Shown here one piece after another: positions 1 through 11,033 of a stretch of DNA of 64,000 bases. The position numbers and the translations under genes were made by a program. The DNA is from Microglena sp. YARC (lineage: Eukaryota > Chlorophyta > Chlorophyceae > Chlamydomonadales > Chlamydomonadaceae). The notes beneath the pieces are model-generated. The model was not told where the DNA came from, made no database searches, and saw only the letters and a list, made by a program, of their open reading frames with translations. The stretch lies in the NCBI GenBank assembly GCA_022414725.1, contig CM039466.1, positions 17,818,817-17,882,816 of the forward strand. Direction: 5' to 3'. Numbering within the stretch: position 1 is the first letter of the stretch; each line of letters begins with the position of its first letter.

Positions 1-2018
1 ACACCCGCCACCCACATTCACCACCACCAATACTCACATGAGAAATGTATTCTCGGGATGTGTCAAATTTTACCAGAAAATCAAGTAGATATACGTTAAC
101 ATACCCCCCCCCCCCCCCCCCCCTTCCACAACACACACCTCCTCCTCCACCCTCACCCATCCCCTTCATAAAAGCTCACAATCTTTCCCCCCACACCCCC
201 TCCCCACACCCTCACCATCCATCACCTTAATAAAAGCACACAATCTCTCCCCCCCCCCATCCCCCACCTCCTCCACACACACACACCCTTCATAAAAGCA
301 CACAATCTCTCTCCCCCCCCCCCCGCCCCCCCCCCCCCCCACACACACACACACACCATTCATCAAAACGCACAATCTACCCCCCCCCCCCCCCCCTCTC
401 CCCTCCTCCTCAGTCCCATCCCCCCCCCCCCACACACACACACACCATTCATCAAAACGCACAATCCCCCCCCCCCACACCCCCCTCCTCCAAACACAGA
501 CCCCCCCCCCCCCCCAACACACACACACACACACCCAACACACACACACACCATTCATCAAAACGCACAATCTACGCCCCACCTCCCCCCACCTCCTCAA
601 CCCACACCAACCCACCCCCTTCATCAAAACACACAATCTCTCCCTTCCACCCAATCCTCCCACACTCACATGATACATTTCTTCTCGCCATGCGTCCTTT
701 TATACCCGAAGGTCATGTAGAAGTTGAGAACAGAGAAACCACCCACAAGTCCTTGTGAGAAGAGGCTGAGCACTGAGAATATGAATGGCCACGTTGTCTT
801 TACTCTCCCTCCCCCCCCCCCCCCCCCCACACACACATCACACACCTGCTCGCCCCTTCACACACACACACACACACAGTCTAATACACACCCACCATCT
901 GGCAGCATTAATACCCACATGAAAAAATTATTCTCGCCATGCGTCCTATTGTACCAGAAGGTCATGTAGAAAGCAATCCCCCACCGCCGTACATAAACAC
1001 TCTCCCCACCTACACAAACACAAAAGATCCCTCACCCAACCCCATCCACAACCCAATACTCACACGAGGAATTTCCTCTTGTCGTGCGTCCTTCACACAA
1101 ACACACACATACACAGACACAAACACCTCACCCAACACACCCTGCAACTATTGCCAGGCACACACACACACACATAAAGACTAATACACACCCATCATCT
1201 GCCAGCACCAACACTCACATGAGAAATTTCTTCTCGCCATGCGTCCTTTTATACCAGAAGGTCATGAAGACTACGTTAACATACTCCCCCCCCCCCCCCC
1301 CCCCCCCTATAAAAACGCACATCTCTCCCTTCCACCCCCTCCTCTCACATGAGAAATTTCTTCTCGCCATGCCTCCTTCTGTAAAAGAAGGTCATGTAGA
1401 AGTTAAGTACAGAGAAACCACCGGCGAGTCCTTGTGAGGAGAGGCTGAGTACTGAGAAGATGAATGGCCACGTTGTCTTTACCCCCACCCCCCCTCCTCC
1501 TCCTCCCCCCTTCACACACACATACATAAAGTCTAATACACACCCACCATCTGCCACCTCCCACACTCACATGAGAAATTTCTTCTCGCCATGTGTCCTT
1601 TTATACCAGAAGGTCATGTAGAAGTTAAGAACAGAGAAACCACTGACGAGGCCTTGTGTGAAGAGACTGAATATTGAGAAGATGAATGACTACGGTGTCT
1701 TTACCCCCTCCCCTCCCCCCTTCACACACACACACACACACATACAGACAAATACACACCCACCATCTGTCACCAGCACCACTTACATGAGAAATTTCTT
1801 CTCGCCATGCGTCCTTTTATACCAGAAGGTCATGTAGAAGTTGAGTACAGAGAAGACACCGGCGAGTCCTTGTGAGGAGAGGCTGAGTACTGAGAATATG
1901 AATGGCTACGTTGCATTTACCCCCCCCCCCCCCCCCCCCTCCTCCTCCTCCTCCCCCCTTCACACACACATACATACAGTCTAATACACACCCACCATCC
2001 GCCACGACCAACACTCAC
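1..2018 (-). repeat. Intron 3' of E6 (gene 1): 3'-part copies of E6 in AC/C-rich DNA
   Basis: On the minus strand this stretch carries about six partial copies of the 3' part of E6, near 670-780, 920-975, 1220-1270, 1340-1460, 1580-1690 and 1795-1910. Each copy encodes variants of the segment after the predicted helix (LNFYMTF, then RTHGEKKFLM) and ends at a GT donor with the same phase as the intact exon. Between copies lie CACACA and long C runs, which read as GTGTGT and G runs in the sense of the gene. No independent gene is visible. The plus-strand ORFs here are translations of dinucleotide and homopolymer runs. The gene probably continues beyond position 1. Confidence 0.7.
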
Positions 2019-2230
2019 ATGAGAAATTTCTTCTCGCCATGCGTCCTTTTATACCAGAAGGTCATGTAGAAATTGAGTAAAGAGAAGCCGCCGACAAGTC
2101 CTTGTGAGAAGAGGCTGAGTATTGAGAAGATGTTGGCCACGTTGTCCATACTTTGATTCAGCTTTCCGTTGAATGTGTCGTCTACGATCTCATTGGCCCA
2201 CAAGTCATCAGGATCGTGGGGCACATCTTT
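2019..2230 (-). CDS. Gene 1 exon E6: predicted transmembrane segment (TMEM237-like? tentative)
   Basis: The minus-strand exon starts after a CCACCACAG acceptor and ends at a strong GTGAGT donor (phase 0 to 2, 70 codons plus 2 bases). It encodes an acidic stretch (KDVPHDPDDLWANEIVDD), then KLNQSMDNVANIF, then a hydrophobic helix of about 24 residues (SILSLFSQGLVGGFSLLNFYM), followed by a basic KRTHGEKK. The LFSQGLxGGFSLLN pattern is reminiscent of the first membrane helix of TMEM237-family ciliary transition-zone proteins. That resemblance is from memory and unverified; any membrane protein with a Gly-rich helix could look similar. E6 joins E5 in phase 0. Further membrane segments would lie outside the window. 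Confidence 0.6.
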
Positions 2231-3600
2231 CTGTGGTGGGAGGTTGTGGTGGGAGATTGTGATTGGTGTTCGTGCTGAGGGGTTGTGGTGTTTGTGCTGA
2301 AGGGTAGTGGTGTTTGTGGAGGAATGTTTTGGAGAGGGAGGTTACCCACGTTGTCCATACTTTGATTCAGCTTTCCGTTTATTGTGTCGTCTACGATCTC
2401 ATTGGCCCACAGGCCATCAGGATCGTGGGGCACATCTTTCTGTGGTGTGAGGTTGTGGTGGGAGGTTGAGGTGTGAGATTGTGGTGTGAGGTTGTGTTGG
2501 GAGGTTGTGTTGGGAGGTTTTGGTGGGAGGTTTTGGTGGGAGGTTGTGTTCGGAGTTTGTGTTGGGAGGTTTTGGTGGGAGTTTGTGTTGGGAGTTTGTG
2601 TTGGGAGGTTTTGGTGGGAGGTTGTGTTGGGAGGTAGTGTTGGGAGATTGTGTTGGGAGGTTGTGTTGGGAGGTTGTGTTGGGAGGTTGTGTTGGGAGGT
2701 TTTGGTGAGAGGCTTTGGTGGGAGGTCGTGTTGGGAGGTCGTGTTGGGAGTTTGTGTTGGGAGTTTGTGTTGGGAGTTTGTGTTGGGAGGTTTTGGTGGG
2801 AGTTTGTGTTGGGAGGTAGTGTTGGGAGATTGTGTTGGGAGGTTGTGTTGGGAGGTTTTGGTGTGAGTTTGTGTTGGGAGTTTGTGTTGGGAGTTAGTGT
2901 TGGGAGGTTTTGGTGGGAGTTTGTGGTGGGAGTTTGTGTTGGGAGTTTGTGATGGGAGTTTGTGGTGGGAGTTTGTGGTGGGAGGTTGTGGTGGGAGGTT
3001 GTGGTGGGAGGTTGTGATGGTTCAGGTAATCAGGTGTAATGATGAGGTGCAAGGTTGTGTTGGGTGGTTTATGTGCAGAATTTGTGGTGTTTAGGGTGAG
3101 GGTTTAGGGTGAGGGTAGTATTTGGGGTGAGGGTTGTGGTGTTTGTGGTGAGGGGTATTGGTGTTTGTGGACGAATGTTTTGGTGAAGGAGGTTGCAATG
3201 CTGTCCGTACTTTGATTCAGCTTTCCGTTGAATGTGTTGTCTACGATCTCATCGGCCCACAAGTCATCAGGATCGTGGGGCACATCTTTCTGTGGTGGGA
3301 GGTTGTGGTGGCAGGTTGTGGGGAGAGTTTGTGGTGTGAGGTTGTGTTGGGAGGTTGTGATGGTTCAGGTGTAAGGATGAGGTGCAAGGTTGTGTTGGGT
3401 GGTTTTGGTGCAGGTTTTTGGTAGTTGGGGTGGAGGGTTGTGGTGTTGGTGGTGAGGGGTAGTGGTCTTTGTGGAGGAATGTTTGGTGGAGGATGTTTGC
3501 CACGTTGTCCATACTTTGATTCAGCTTTCCATTGCATGAGTCGTGCACAATTTTATTGGCCCACAGCTCATCAAAATAATGGGATACTTCTTTGTGTGGT
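2231..3600 (-). repeat. 3' half of intron E5/E6: 5'-part copies of E6 and GTTGTGTTGGGAG-type repeats
   Basis: Upstream of E6 in the sense of the gene there are further copies of its 5' part: about 2343-2440, 3190-3300 and 3505-3560. They keep the KLNQSMDNV coding stretch and, in two copies, the CCACCACAG acceptor. Between them (about 2450-3180 and 3300-3500) lies a degenerate repeat of GTTGTGTTGGGAG type, which reads as a C/A-rich tract in the sense of the gene. Two TTTAGGG-like units near 3090-3110 are part of this tract and are not a telomere. No other gene is supported. Confidence 0.65.
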
Positions 3601-4304
3601 GCGAGGTTAGGGTTTACACACTAACACAAAACAACATGCAACCTATGTGGCCCACCATGTTCTCATACAGCATTAGAGTGATCCGCCTACGAAAGCCCCC
3701 CCCACCCCCCCCTACCCAACACCCACACACAAAAACAGCATGCAACTATTGTCAGGCCCACCTTGTTGCGTGTCCTGCAGCATTAGTTTGAACCGCCTCC
3801 AAAAGCACTAGGTAACCCCCCCCTCCCCCCCCACACACACACACAACTCCATGCAGCTATTGTGAGCCCACAACAGGCCCACCTTGTTCCTTCTCAAGCA
3901 GCAGCAGCTATCCGCCTCCAAAAGCACTAGGGAACACAACACCATGCCCCCCCCCCCCCCCCCCCCCCCTCACACACACACACGACTCCATGCAACTATT
4001 GTAATCCCACAACAGGCCACCTTATTGCTTCTCATGCAGCATAGAGCTATCCGCCTCCAAAAGCACAAGGTAACACAACACCATGCCCCCCCCCCCCCCC
4101 CCCCCCCCCCGCCCTCTCCCCCCTCCTCCCACACACATACAAGCACCCCACCCAACATATACACACACCCCACCCATCACACACACAAAACAGCATGCAA
4201 CTCTTGTCAAGCCCACCTTATTGCGTGCCCTGCAGCATTGAGTGATCCGCCTCCAAAAGCCAGCCCCCCACAGCACGATACAACCTCTGCTACCTACCCC
4301 CCCC

Positions 4305-4335
<31 letters not shown>

Positions 4336-4554
4336 CGCCCATCCACACACACACACACACACACACAAGACAGCATGCAACTCTTATCAAGCCCACCTTG
4401 TTGCGTGCCCTGCAGCATTGAGTGATCCGCCTCCAAAAGCCAGGCCCACCCTCCCACGCAGCACGGTTGAACCTCTGCTACCTACCCCCCCACACCACCG
4501 CCACCACCACCACACATACACACAAAAACAGCATGCCATTATTATCAGGCCCAC
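3601..4554 (-). repeat. 5' half of intron E5/E6: 3'-part copies of E5 with AC/C runs
   Basis: About six partial copies of the 3' end of E5 lie at roughly 3640-3690, 3755-3810, 3870-3930, 4015-4070, 4195-4262 and 4382-4445. Most retain the codons for LWRRITQCCRARNK or variants, followed by a GTGGGC-type donor on the minus strand. The spacers are CACACA and poly-C on the plus strand, which is GTGTGT and poly-G in the sense of the gene. Confidence 0.7.
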
Positions 4555-4688
4555 CTTGTTGCGTGCCCGGCAGCATTGAGTAATACGCCTCCATAAGCCA
4601 GGCCTATCCAAGTCGTAGAAGTCGCCAGTCACAACATCCTCTATCATTGTATGGCCTCGGCGAGTCATGTCCTCGCCTTCCATTTGCC
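4555..4688 (-). CDS. Gene 1 exon E5
   Basis: The minus-strand exon lies between a CATGCTACAG acceptor and an AACAAG/GTGGGC donor (phase 1 to 0). Its 44 whole codons read QMEGEDMTRRGHTMIEDV, then an acidic and aromatic stretch (TGDFYDLDRPG), then LWRRITQCCRARNK. The split first codon (G|GG) fits the phase-1 end of E4, giving a continuous ...NAA-G-QMEG... junction. The end fits the phase-0 start of E6. It is hydrophilic with no recognised domain, and would lie just N-terminal to the predicted membrane helix. It is the only copy here with both ends intact; the flanking regions hold only 5' or 3' fragments. Confidence 0.65.
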
Positions 4689-5329
4689 CTGTAGCATGAG
4701 GCATTGTGTGTGTGGTGGTCGTGGTTGTGGTCGTGTGGTGGTGGTAGCGTTGGCGGGGTCATCGTGTGTGTGTGTGTGTGGCGGTGGTGTGGTGGTGGTC
4801 ACAGTACCCTCTATCATTGCATGGGCTCAGCGAGTCATGTCCTCGCCTTCCATTTGCCCTGTTGCATGAGGCATTGTGTGTGTTGCTGGTGGTGATGGTG
4901 GTCGTGTGGTGGTGGTAGTGGTGGCGGGGGCATTGTGTGTGTGTGGGTGGTGGTGATGGTGGTCGTGTGGTGGTGGCAGTGGTGGCGGGGGCATTGTGTG
5001 TGTGTGTGTGGCGGTGGTGTGGTGGTGGTCACAATACCCTCTATGATTGTATGACCTCGGCGAGTCATGTCCTCGCCTTTCATTTGCCCTGTTGCATGAG
5101 GCAATGTGTGTGTGTTGTCAGTGGTGATGGTGGTCGTGTGGTGGTCGTAGCGGTGGCAGATTGTGTGTGTGTGATGGCGCGTGTGTGTGATAGCGGTGGC
5201 GGGGGCATTGTGTGTGTGTGATGGTGGTGTGATGGTGGTCACAATACCCACTACCATTGTATGACCACGGCGAGTCATGTCCTCACCTTCCATTTGCCCT
5301 GTAGCATGAGGCATTGTGTGTGTGTGTGT
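4689..5329 (-). repeat. 3' half of intron E4/E5: 5'-part copies of E5 with GTG/GTGTGT repeats
   Basis: Three copies of the 5' part of E5, with acceptor and the GQMEGEDMTRRGHTM codons, lie at about 4805-4866, 5040-5100 and 5255-5305. The spacers are GTGTGT and GTGGTGGTC-type repeats on the plus strand, C/A-rich in the sense of the gene. The copies lose similarity shortly after the HTM codons. Confidence 0.7.
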
Positions 5330-5911
5330 GTGTGGCATACAGGTATGCTGCAACGTCAACAGCAGCAGCAGCAGTAGCAGCAGCAGCAGTGGCAGCAGCA
5401 GCAACAGCAGTAGTAGCAGTAGTACCAACAACAATAGTAGCAGTAGAAACTCACCTGCGGCGTGGAGCATGCCAGTGTAGCGATACACGTCGGTAACAGC
5501 TGCAACAGCAGTAGCAACATGTCCGCTGCAGCGGCAGCTGATGTAGCAGCAGCAGCAGTAGTAGCAGCAGTAGCAGCAGCAACAGTAGTAGTAGCAGCAG
5601 TAAAAACGGCAATAGCAACAGCAGTAGTAGCAGTAGAAACTCACATGCGGCGTTAAGCATGTCAGTGTCCTCGTTGTAGCGATACACATCAGTAACAGCT
5701 GCAACAGCAGTAGCAACACGTCTGCTGCAATGGCAGCTGCAGTAGTAGTTGTAGTAGCAGCAGCAGCAAAAGCTGTAGCAGCAGCAGTAAGAACAGCAGT
5801 AGCAGCAGCAATAGCAACAGCAGTAGAAACGTACCTGCGGCGTTGAGCATGCCAGTGTCCTCGTTGTAGCGGTACACATCGGTAACAGCTGTAACAGCAG
5901 TAGAAACGTAC
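5330..5911 (-). repeat. 5' half of intron E4/E5: 3'-part copies of E4 within a CAG/TAG trinucleotide tract
   Basis: Three clear partial copies of the 3' end of E4 (VYRYNEDTGMLNAAG on the minus strand) occur at about 5455-5510, 5645-5700 and 5832-5890, with a vestige near 5335-5350. They end in GTGAGT- or GTACGT-type donors and are embedded in AGCAGCAGTAGCAGC-type trinucleotide repeats. The long Ala, Leu or Cys-Tyr ORFs here are translations of these trinucleotides and are not reported as genes. Confidence 0.7.
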
Positions 5912-6050
5912 CTGCGGCGTTGAGCATGCCAGTGTCCTCGTTGTAGCGGTACACCTGGCCTGGCGGTTCCCACTCTACCACAGGATCCGCTATACAGTGA
6001 GGGCGAGCCTCATCGTCGAAACTGCCCATATGAGGGGGGGCGTGTGGAGC
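5912..6050 (-). CDS. Gene 1 exon E4
   Basis: The minus-strand exon runs from a CCACCCACAG acceptor to a GCCGCAG/GTACGT donor (phase 0 to 1, 46 codons plus one base). It encodes APHAPPHMGSFDDEARPHCI, then ADPVVEWEPPGQVYRYNEDT, then GMLNAA. Of all the copies in this region only this one holds both halves in one open frame. The upstream ~115 bp repeats carry its first half, and the downstream trinucleotide region carries its second half. Phases fit E3 upstream and E5 downstream. No known domain is recognised. Confidence 0.65.
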
Positions 6051-7325
6051 CTGTGGGTGGTAAGGGTGTTGGTGTAGGTGGTGGTGGAGTGTGATGTGAT
6101 GTGCTATACAGTGAGGGCGACCCTCATCGACGTAGCTGCGCATATGGGGTGGGGGGCCTGTGGAGCCTGTGGGTGGTCAGGGTGTTGGTGTAGATGGTGG
6201 TGGAGTGTGATGTGATGTGCTATACAGTGAGGGCGAGCCTCATCGTCGAAGCTGCCCATATGAGGGGGGCCCTGTGGAGCCTGTGGGTGGTCAGGGTGTT
6301 GGTGTAGGTGGTGGTGGAGTGTGATGTGATGTGCTATACAGTGAGGGCGACCCTCATCGACGTAGCTGCGCATATGGGGTGGGGGGCCTGTGGAGCCTGT
6401 GGGTGGTCAGGGTGTTGGTGTAGGTGGTGCTGGAGTGTGATGTGATGTGCTATACAGTGAGGGCGAGCCTCATCGTCGAAGCTGCCCATATGAGGGGGGC
6501 CCTGTGGAGCCTGTGGGTGGTCAGGGTGTTGGTGTAGGTGGTGGTGGAGTGTGATGTGATGTGCTATACAGTGAGGGCGACCCTCATTGACGTAGCTGCG
6601 CATATGCGGTGGGGGGCCTGTGGAGCCTGTGGGTGGTCAGGGTGTTGGTGTAGATGGTGGTGGAGTGTGATGTGATGTGATGTGATGTGATGTGATGTGC
6701 TATACAGTGAGGGCGACCCTCATCTTTATCGCTGTGCATATGGGGTGGGGGGGCTGTGGAGCCTGTGGGTGGTGTTGGTGTTAGTGTTGGTGTTGGTGTT
6801 AGTGTTGGTGTTGGGGTGTGATGGGGTGTGATGTGATTCGCTTTACAGTGAGGGCGACCCTCCTTGTTATAGCTGCACATATAGGGTGGGGTGGGGTGGG
6901 GGCTGTGGAGCCTGTGGGTGGTCAGGGTGCTGGTGTAGGTTACGGTGGTGGTGGTGGGGTGTGATGTGCTATACAGTGAGGGCGAGCCTCATTTTTATAG
7001 CTGCGCATATGGGGGAGGGGGGGGGGGGGGGGGGCTGTTGAGCCTGTGGGTGGTAAGGGTGGTGGTGTAGGTGGTGGTGGTGGTGGGGTGTGATGGGGTG
7101 TGATGTGATCCGCTTTACAGTGAGGGCGACCCTCCTCGTTATAGCTGCACATATAGGTGGGGTGGGGGGGTGGGGGGCTGTGAAGCCTGTGGGTGGTAAT
7201 GGTGTTGGTGTAGGTTACGGTGGTGGTGGTGGAATGTGATACATACATACATACATACCGCTATACAGTGAGGGCGAGCCTCATTGGCGTAGCTGCCCAT
7301 ATGGGATGGGGGGGGGGGGGCGTGG

Positions 7326-7356
<31 letters not shown>

Positions 7357-7400
7357 GGGTACCTGTGGAGCCTGTGGGTGGTAACGGTGTTGGTGTAAGT
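6051..7400 (-). repeat. ~115 bp tandem array of the E4 acceptor and 5' half (about ten copies)
   Basis: Copies of the E4 acceptor region and first half (marker TACAGTGAGGGCGA) recur near 6105, 6221, 6335, 6451, 6565, 6702, 6846, 6972, 7117 and 7262. Spacing is about 115 bp, becoming longer and G-richer to the right. Neighbouring copies alternate between two variants, giving a ~230 bp period. In many copies the coding stretch is out of frame with respect to the acceptor, so most cannot be functional exons. Poly-G and GTGTGT runs occur near 7014-7034 and 7303-7362. Confidence 0.8.
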
Positions 7401-8785
7401 TACAGTTTTAGTGTCTGCCTGTCTGTCTGTCTATGAGTCAGTCTGTTTGACCGCCCGTCTGCCTGTCTGCATTCATGAACGTGTGGGTGGAACGCCCGCC
7501 TGCCTGCCTGCCTGCAAGTTTGCCTATGTATCTAGCTGTGCCTCTGTGTGCCTCGCACCACTGCCCCCAACTCTGCCGCCATCCCATACTGTGCGTCGTC
7601 ATTACTAACAGCAGGGGCCACAGATTCCTCAGAGCAAGAAACGTTAAAGGGCACATCTCCCTGATCTTTGAATGGGGTGGCTGTCTGTCTATCTGTCTGC
7701 CTGTCTGTTTGTCTGGGAGCCTGTCAGTTTGTCTGTCTGCTTGTCTGCCTGTCTGCTTGTCTGTGTGTCTGTCTCTTTGTCTGTCTGTCTGTTTGTCTGT
7801 CTACATTCATGTACGTGTGTGCCTGCCTGCTTGCCTGCCTGCAATTTTGCCTGTCTGCATTCATATACCTGTGTATTTAGCTGTGCCTCGATGTGCCTCG
7901 CACCTCTGCCCCTAGCTCTGCCGCCATCCCATACTGTGCGTCGTCATTACTAACAGCAGGGGCCACAGATTCCTCATAGATAGAAACGCCAAAGGGCACA
8001 ACTCCCTGATCTTTGAATGGGGTGGCTGTCTGTCTATCTGCCTGCCTGTCTGTTTGTCTGTATGTCTGTCTCCTTGCCTGCCTGTCTGTTTGTCTGTTTG
8101 TCTGTGTGTCTGCCTGTCTCTTTGTTTGTCTGTCAGTTTGTCTATCTGCATTCATGTACGTGTGTGTCTGCCTGCCTGCCTGACTGCAATTTTGCCTGCC
8201 TGCATTCATTTACATGTGGTTCTAGCTGCGCCACTGTGTGCCTCTCACCTCTTTGTGTATCTATGTGTCTGTCTGTGTATGCCTCTTTATTTGTCTGTGA
8301 GTCTATCTCTTTGGCTGCCTCTTTGTTTGTCTGACAGTTTGTCTGCCTGCATTCATGAACGTGTGTGTCTGCCTGCCTGCCTGCAAGTTTGCCTGTCTGC
8401 ATTCATGTACGCGTGTGTCTGCCTGCCTGCCAGACTGCAATTTTGCCTGTCTGCATTCATGTACGCGTGTGTCTGCCTGCCTGCCTGACTGTAATTTTGC
8501 CTGTCTGCATTCATGTACACGTGTGTCTGCCTGCCTGACTGACTGCAATTTTGCCTGCCTGCATTCATATACATGTGGCTCTAGCTGTGCCACGGTGTGC
8601 CTCTCACCTCTTTGTGTATCTATGTGTCTGTCTCTGTGTATGCCTTTTTGTTTGTCTGCGAGTCTTTCTCTCTGGCTGTCTCTTTGTTTGTCTGACAGTT
8701 TTTCTGCCTGCATTCATGAACGTGTGTGTCTGCCTGCCTGCCTACTTTGCCTGCGTACCTAGCTGTGCCACTGTGTGCCTCTCAC
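7401..8785 (-). repeat. 5' half of intron E3/E4: CTGT/CTGC tetranucleotide tracts with two 3'-part copies of E3
   Basis: CTGTCTGC-type tetranucleotide repeats fill most of this stretch, mixed with a ~60 bp minisatellite (8340-8570) around GCATTCATGTACG-like units. Two partial copies of E3, about 7545-7665 and 7900-8012, keep the codons for SNDDAQYGMAAEL and a GTGCGAGG donor on the minus strand. The Cys/Leu/Val-rich plus-strand ORFs and the DRQT-rich minus-strand ORFs are repeat translations. Confidence 0.75.
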
Positions 8786-8964
8786 CTCTGCCCCCAGCTC
8801 TGCTGCCATCCCATACTGTGCGTCGTCATTACTAACAGCAGTGGCCACAGATTCCCCTGAGCCAGGAATGCGAAGGGGCACATCTCCGAAGTCTTGAAAG
8901 GGGGTGACTGGCAGGGCGGGGAACTTGAGCAGCTCATCATCTGGCTGAATGTAATCTTCTTTAC
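8786..8964 (-). CDS. Gene 1 exon E3
   Basis: The minus-strand exon begins after a TTTTACAG acceptor and ends GCAGAG/GTGAGA (phase 1 to 0). It encodes GKEDYIQPDDELLKFPALPV, a Pro/acidic linker (TPFQDFGDVPLRIPG), and SNDDAQYGMAAELGAE. The last part carries one copy of the aromatic-Gly motif that recurs in gene 1 (YGMAAEL). The split Gly codon (G|GT) fits the phase-1 end of E2b, and the phase-0 end fits E4. No domain is recognised; it is probably an extended, partly disordered segment. Confidence 0.65.
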
Positions 8965-9768
8965 CTGTAAAATATGAAAAGTCAACATACATATTGTGGT
9001 CTGATTATGTACTAAAAAGGTGGTTTATTGCGGGTTTATTGTACAGTTTATTCTGTTACTAGCAGGGTGGGGAACTAGGGCGCAGCTTATCTTCTGGCTT
9101 AATATAATCTTCTTTACCTGTAAAATATGAAAAGTCTACATATTTTAGTTTGATGATGAACTAAAAGTGTGGTTTATTGTACAGTTTATTCTGTTACTAG
9201 CAGGGTGGGGAACTTGCGCAGCTTATCATCTGACTTAATATAATCTTCTTGACCTGCGAAATGTGAAAATATAATAAACATATTTTGGTATTATGATGTA
9301 CTTAAATGTGTTTTATTATTATACAGTTGATTGTATGTCTAGCAGAGCGGGGAAGCTGAGCAGCTCATATTGCTAAATATAATCTTCTTGAACTGTGAAA
9401 TAAGACAAGTCAATATATATATTTAAAATAAGACAAGTCAATATACATATTGAAAATAAGACAAGTCAATATACATATTTAAAATAAGACAAGTCAATAT
9501 ACATATTTAAAATAAGACAAGTCAATATACATATTTAAAATAAGACAAGTCAATATACATATTTTGGTTCGATGTAGTACTAAAAAGTGTGCAGATGTCA
9601 TATAATAGATGTCATATAATAGATGTCATATAATAGATGTCATTATAATTGAAAACCAACCAGGAAAAGTTAATATAACTATGAAGTCAATATCTATGAT
9701 AACAATGTAGTACTCAAAAGTGTTTATTGTACAGTTGAGTTTATGTCTGGCAGTGCGGGGCACTTGAG
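8965..9768 (-). repeat. 3' half of intron E2b/E3: 5'-part copies of E3 and a ~28 bp minisatellite
   Basis: Three decaying copies of the E3 acceptor plus first codons (GKEDY with the preceding TTTACAG) lie at about 9060-9125, 9195-9262 and 9335-9395, each with stops soon after. They are followed by about six copies of a ~28 bp unit (9400-9562, containing AAGACAAGTCAATATACAT), which resembles the intron sequence just upstream of the true acceptor (8970-8995). A short AT-rich repeat (GATGTCATATAATA) lies at 9593-9640. Confidence 0.65.
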
Positions 9769-9893
9769 CAGCTCATCAACCACCTGGCAGCTCATCAACC
9801 ACCTGGCAGCTCATCAACCACCTGGCAGCTCATCAACCACCAGGCAGCTCATCAACCACCTGGCAGCTCATCAACCACCTGGCAGCAGCACCG
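9769..9893. repeat. 19 bp minisatellite, about six copies
   Basis: The unit CAGCTCATCAACCACCTGG is repeated about six times with almost no divergence. On the minus strand it reads as an exon end (CTGCCAG) followed by GTGGTTGATGAGCTG, which is the 3' end of a partial E2b copy plus adjacent sequence resembling E3 (GATGAGCTG). It therefore looks like a locally amplified exon/intron junction. Confidence 0.85.
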
Positions 9894-10148
9894 AACAGGT
9901 CATGCTCATACACACACGTATGCATGCACATACAGACTTGCACACACATGCATCCACACACAACCACACACAATCACATAAGCACACACACGCATACAGA
10001 CACACACACGGCAGCAGCCGCCCACATGTCTGCCTGGCAGCAGCACCGAACAGGTCATGCTCCTCAGCCTGCCTCCTTGCCAGCAACATTAAACACAATC
10101 CCACACACACACTCACGCATGCAGACACATACAGGAGCAGCCACCCAC
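9894..10148 (-). repeat. 3'-part copies of E2b with AC repeats
   Basis: A partial copy of E2b (codons for LARRQAEEHDLFGAAARQ) sits at about 10027-10085, and only the last ~25 bases of it recur at 9880-9905. Between them are CACACA/GCACAC tracts on the plus strand, GT-rich in the sense of the gene. Confidence 0.7.
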
Positions 10149-10283
10149 CTCTCTGCCTGGCAGCAGTACCGAAAGGGTCATGCTCCTCAGCCTGCCTCCT
10201 CGCCAGCTCTTCTGACAATCCAAACACACCAGGAGCCCCAACTGCTGCCAACCGCTTTCTGGGGCGCCAGCTTCGACCAACAC
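10149..10283 (-). CDS. Gene 1 exon E2b
   Basis: The minus-strand exon starts after a TGCCACAG acceptor and ends at an AGAG/GTGGGT donor (phase 1 to 1, 135 bp). It encodes a basic start (GVGRSWRPRKRLAAVGAPGV), then FGLSEELARRQAEEHDPF and GTAARQR. FGLSEEL is another copy of the motif repeated in E1, E2 and E3. Because its phases are symmetric it can be inserted or skipped without changing the frame, and E2 (phase-1 end) and E3 (phase-1 start) fit with or without it. Confidence 0.55.
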
Positions 10284-10332
10284 CTGTGGCAGAGAGGGGC
10301 AGTAGTAAAATAAAATATACAAAATGATGGTG

Positions 10333-10365
<33 letters not shown>

Positions 10366-10696
10366 CGTGTACCTCATCCTACCCCCCCTAAAATGGGGGT
10401 CTTTCGAAAGATGTTTTTTCCCATTCCAATTATGCTCATACATCTTTCATGGGGTCGCCCAAACGTGATTTATCGCGAAGTTAAGATTTGGGCCGCTTTG
10501 GGTGAAAACAACTTTGGACCCCTCTTATGTACAACTTTATTTTTGGCTCAATAACAAGCTTTTTTAATAGTTTGAGGATAAGCTCTTTTTAAAGCGAAGA
10601 TGAAGCCCGGCAGCTTTTTCCTTGCCCCCGCCCCCTCGTATATATATATATATATGTATATATGTATATATGTATATATGTATATATGTATATATG

Positions 10697-10773
<77 letters not shown>

Positions 10774-10997
10774 ATATTAAAAATGATATCATAGTGTGAA
10801 CAAATGCCGTTTCCATAATTCATACATACGTCATCATCCCATCCATCCATCATATAATCATCATCATCATCCTGTCATCATATCCATCCATCCATCTGTG
10901 GCAGAAGCAGAGAGGGGCACTAGAATAAAATTAAAGTGTAAAAAATTGCCGTTTCCATAAATCATACATACGTCATCATCATATCCATCCATCATAT

Positions 10998-11033
<36 letters not shown>

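Noticed and set aside
3085..3125. Telomere-like TTTAGGG units
   Set aside because: Only two units within a degenerate GT-rich tract; no array.
5249..6143. Leu-, Cys-Tyr- or Ala-rich ORFs of up to 294 codons
   Set aside because: Products of the CAG/TAG trinucleotide tract; only the short E4 and E5 related segments show exon features.
8017..8835. Cys/Leu-rich plus-strand and DRQT-rich minus-strand ORFs
   Set aside because: Both come from CTGT/CTGC tetranucleotide and related repeats.
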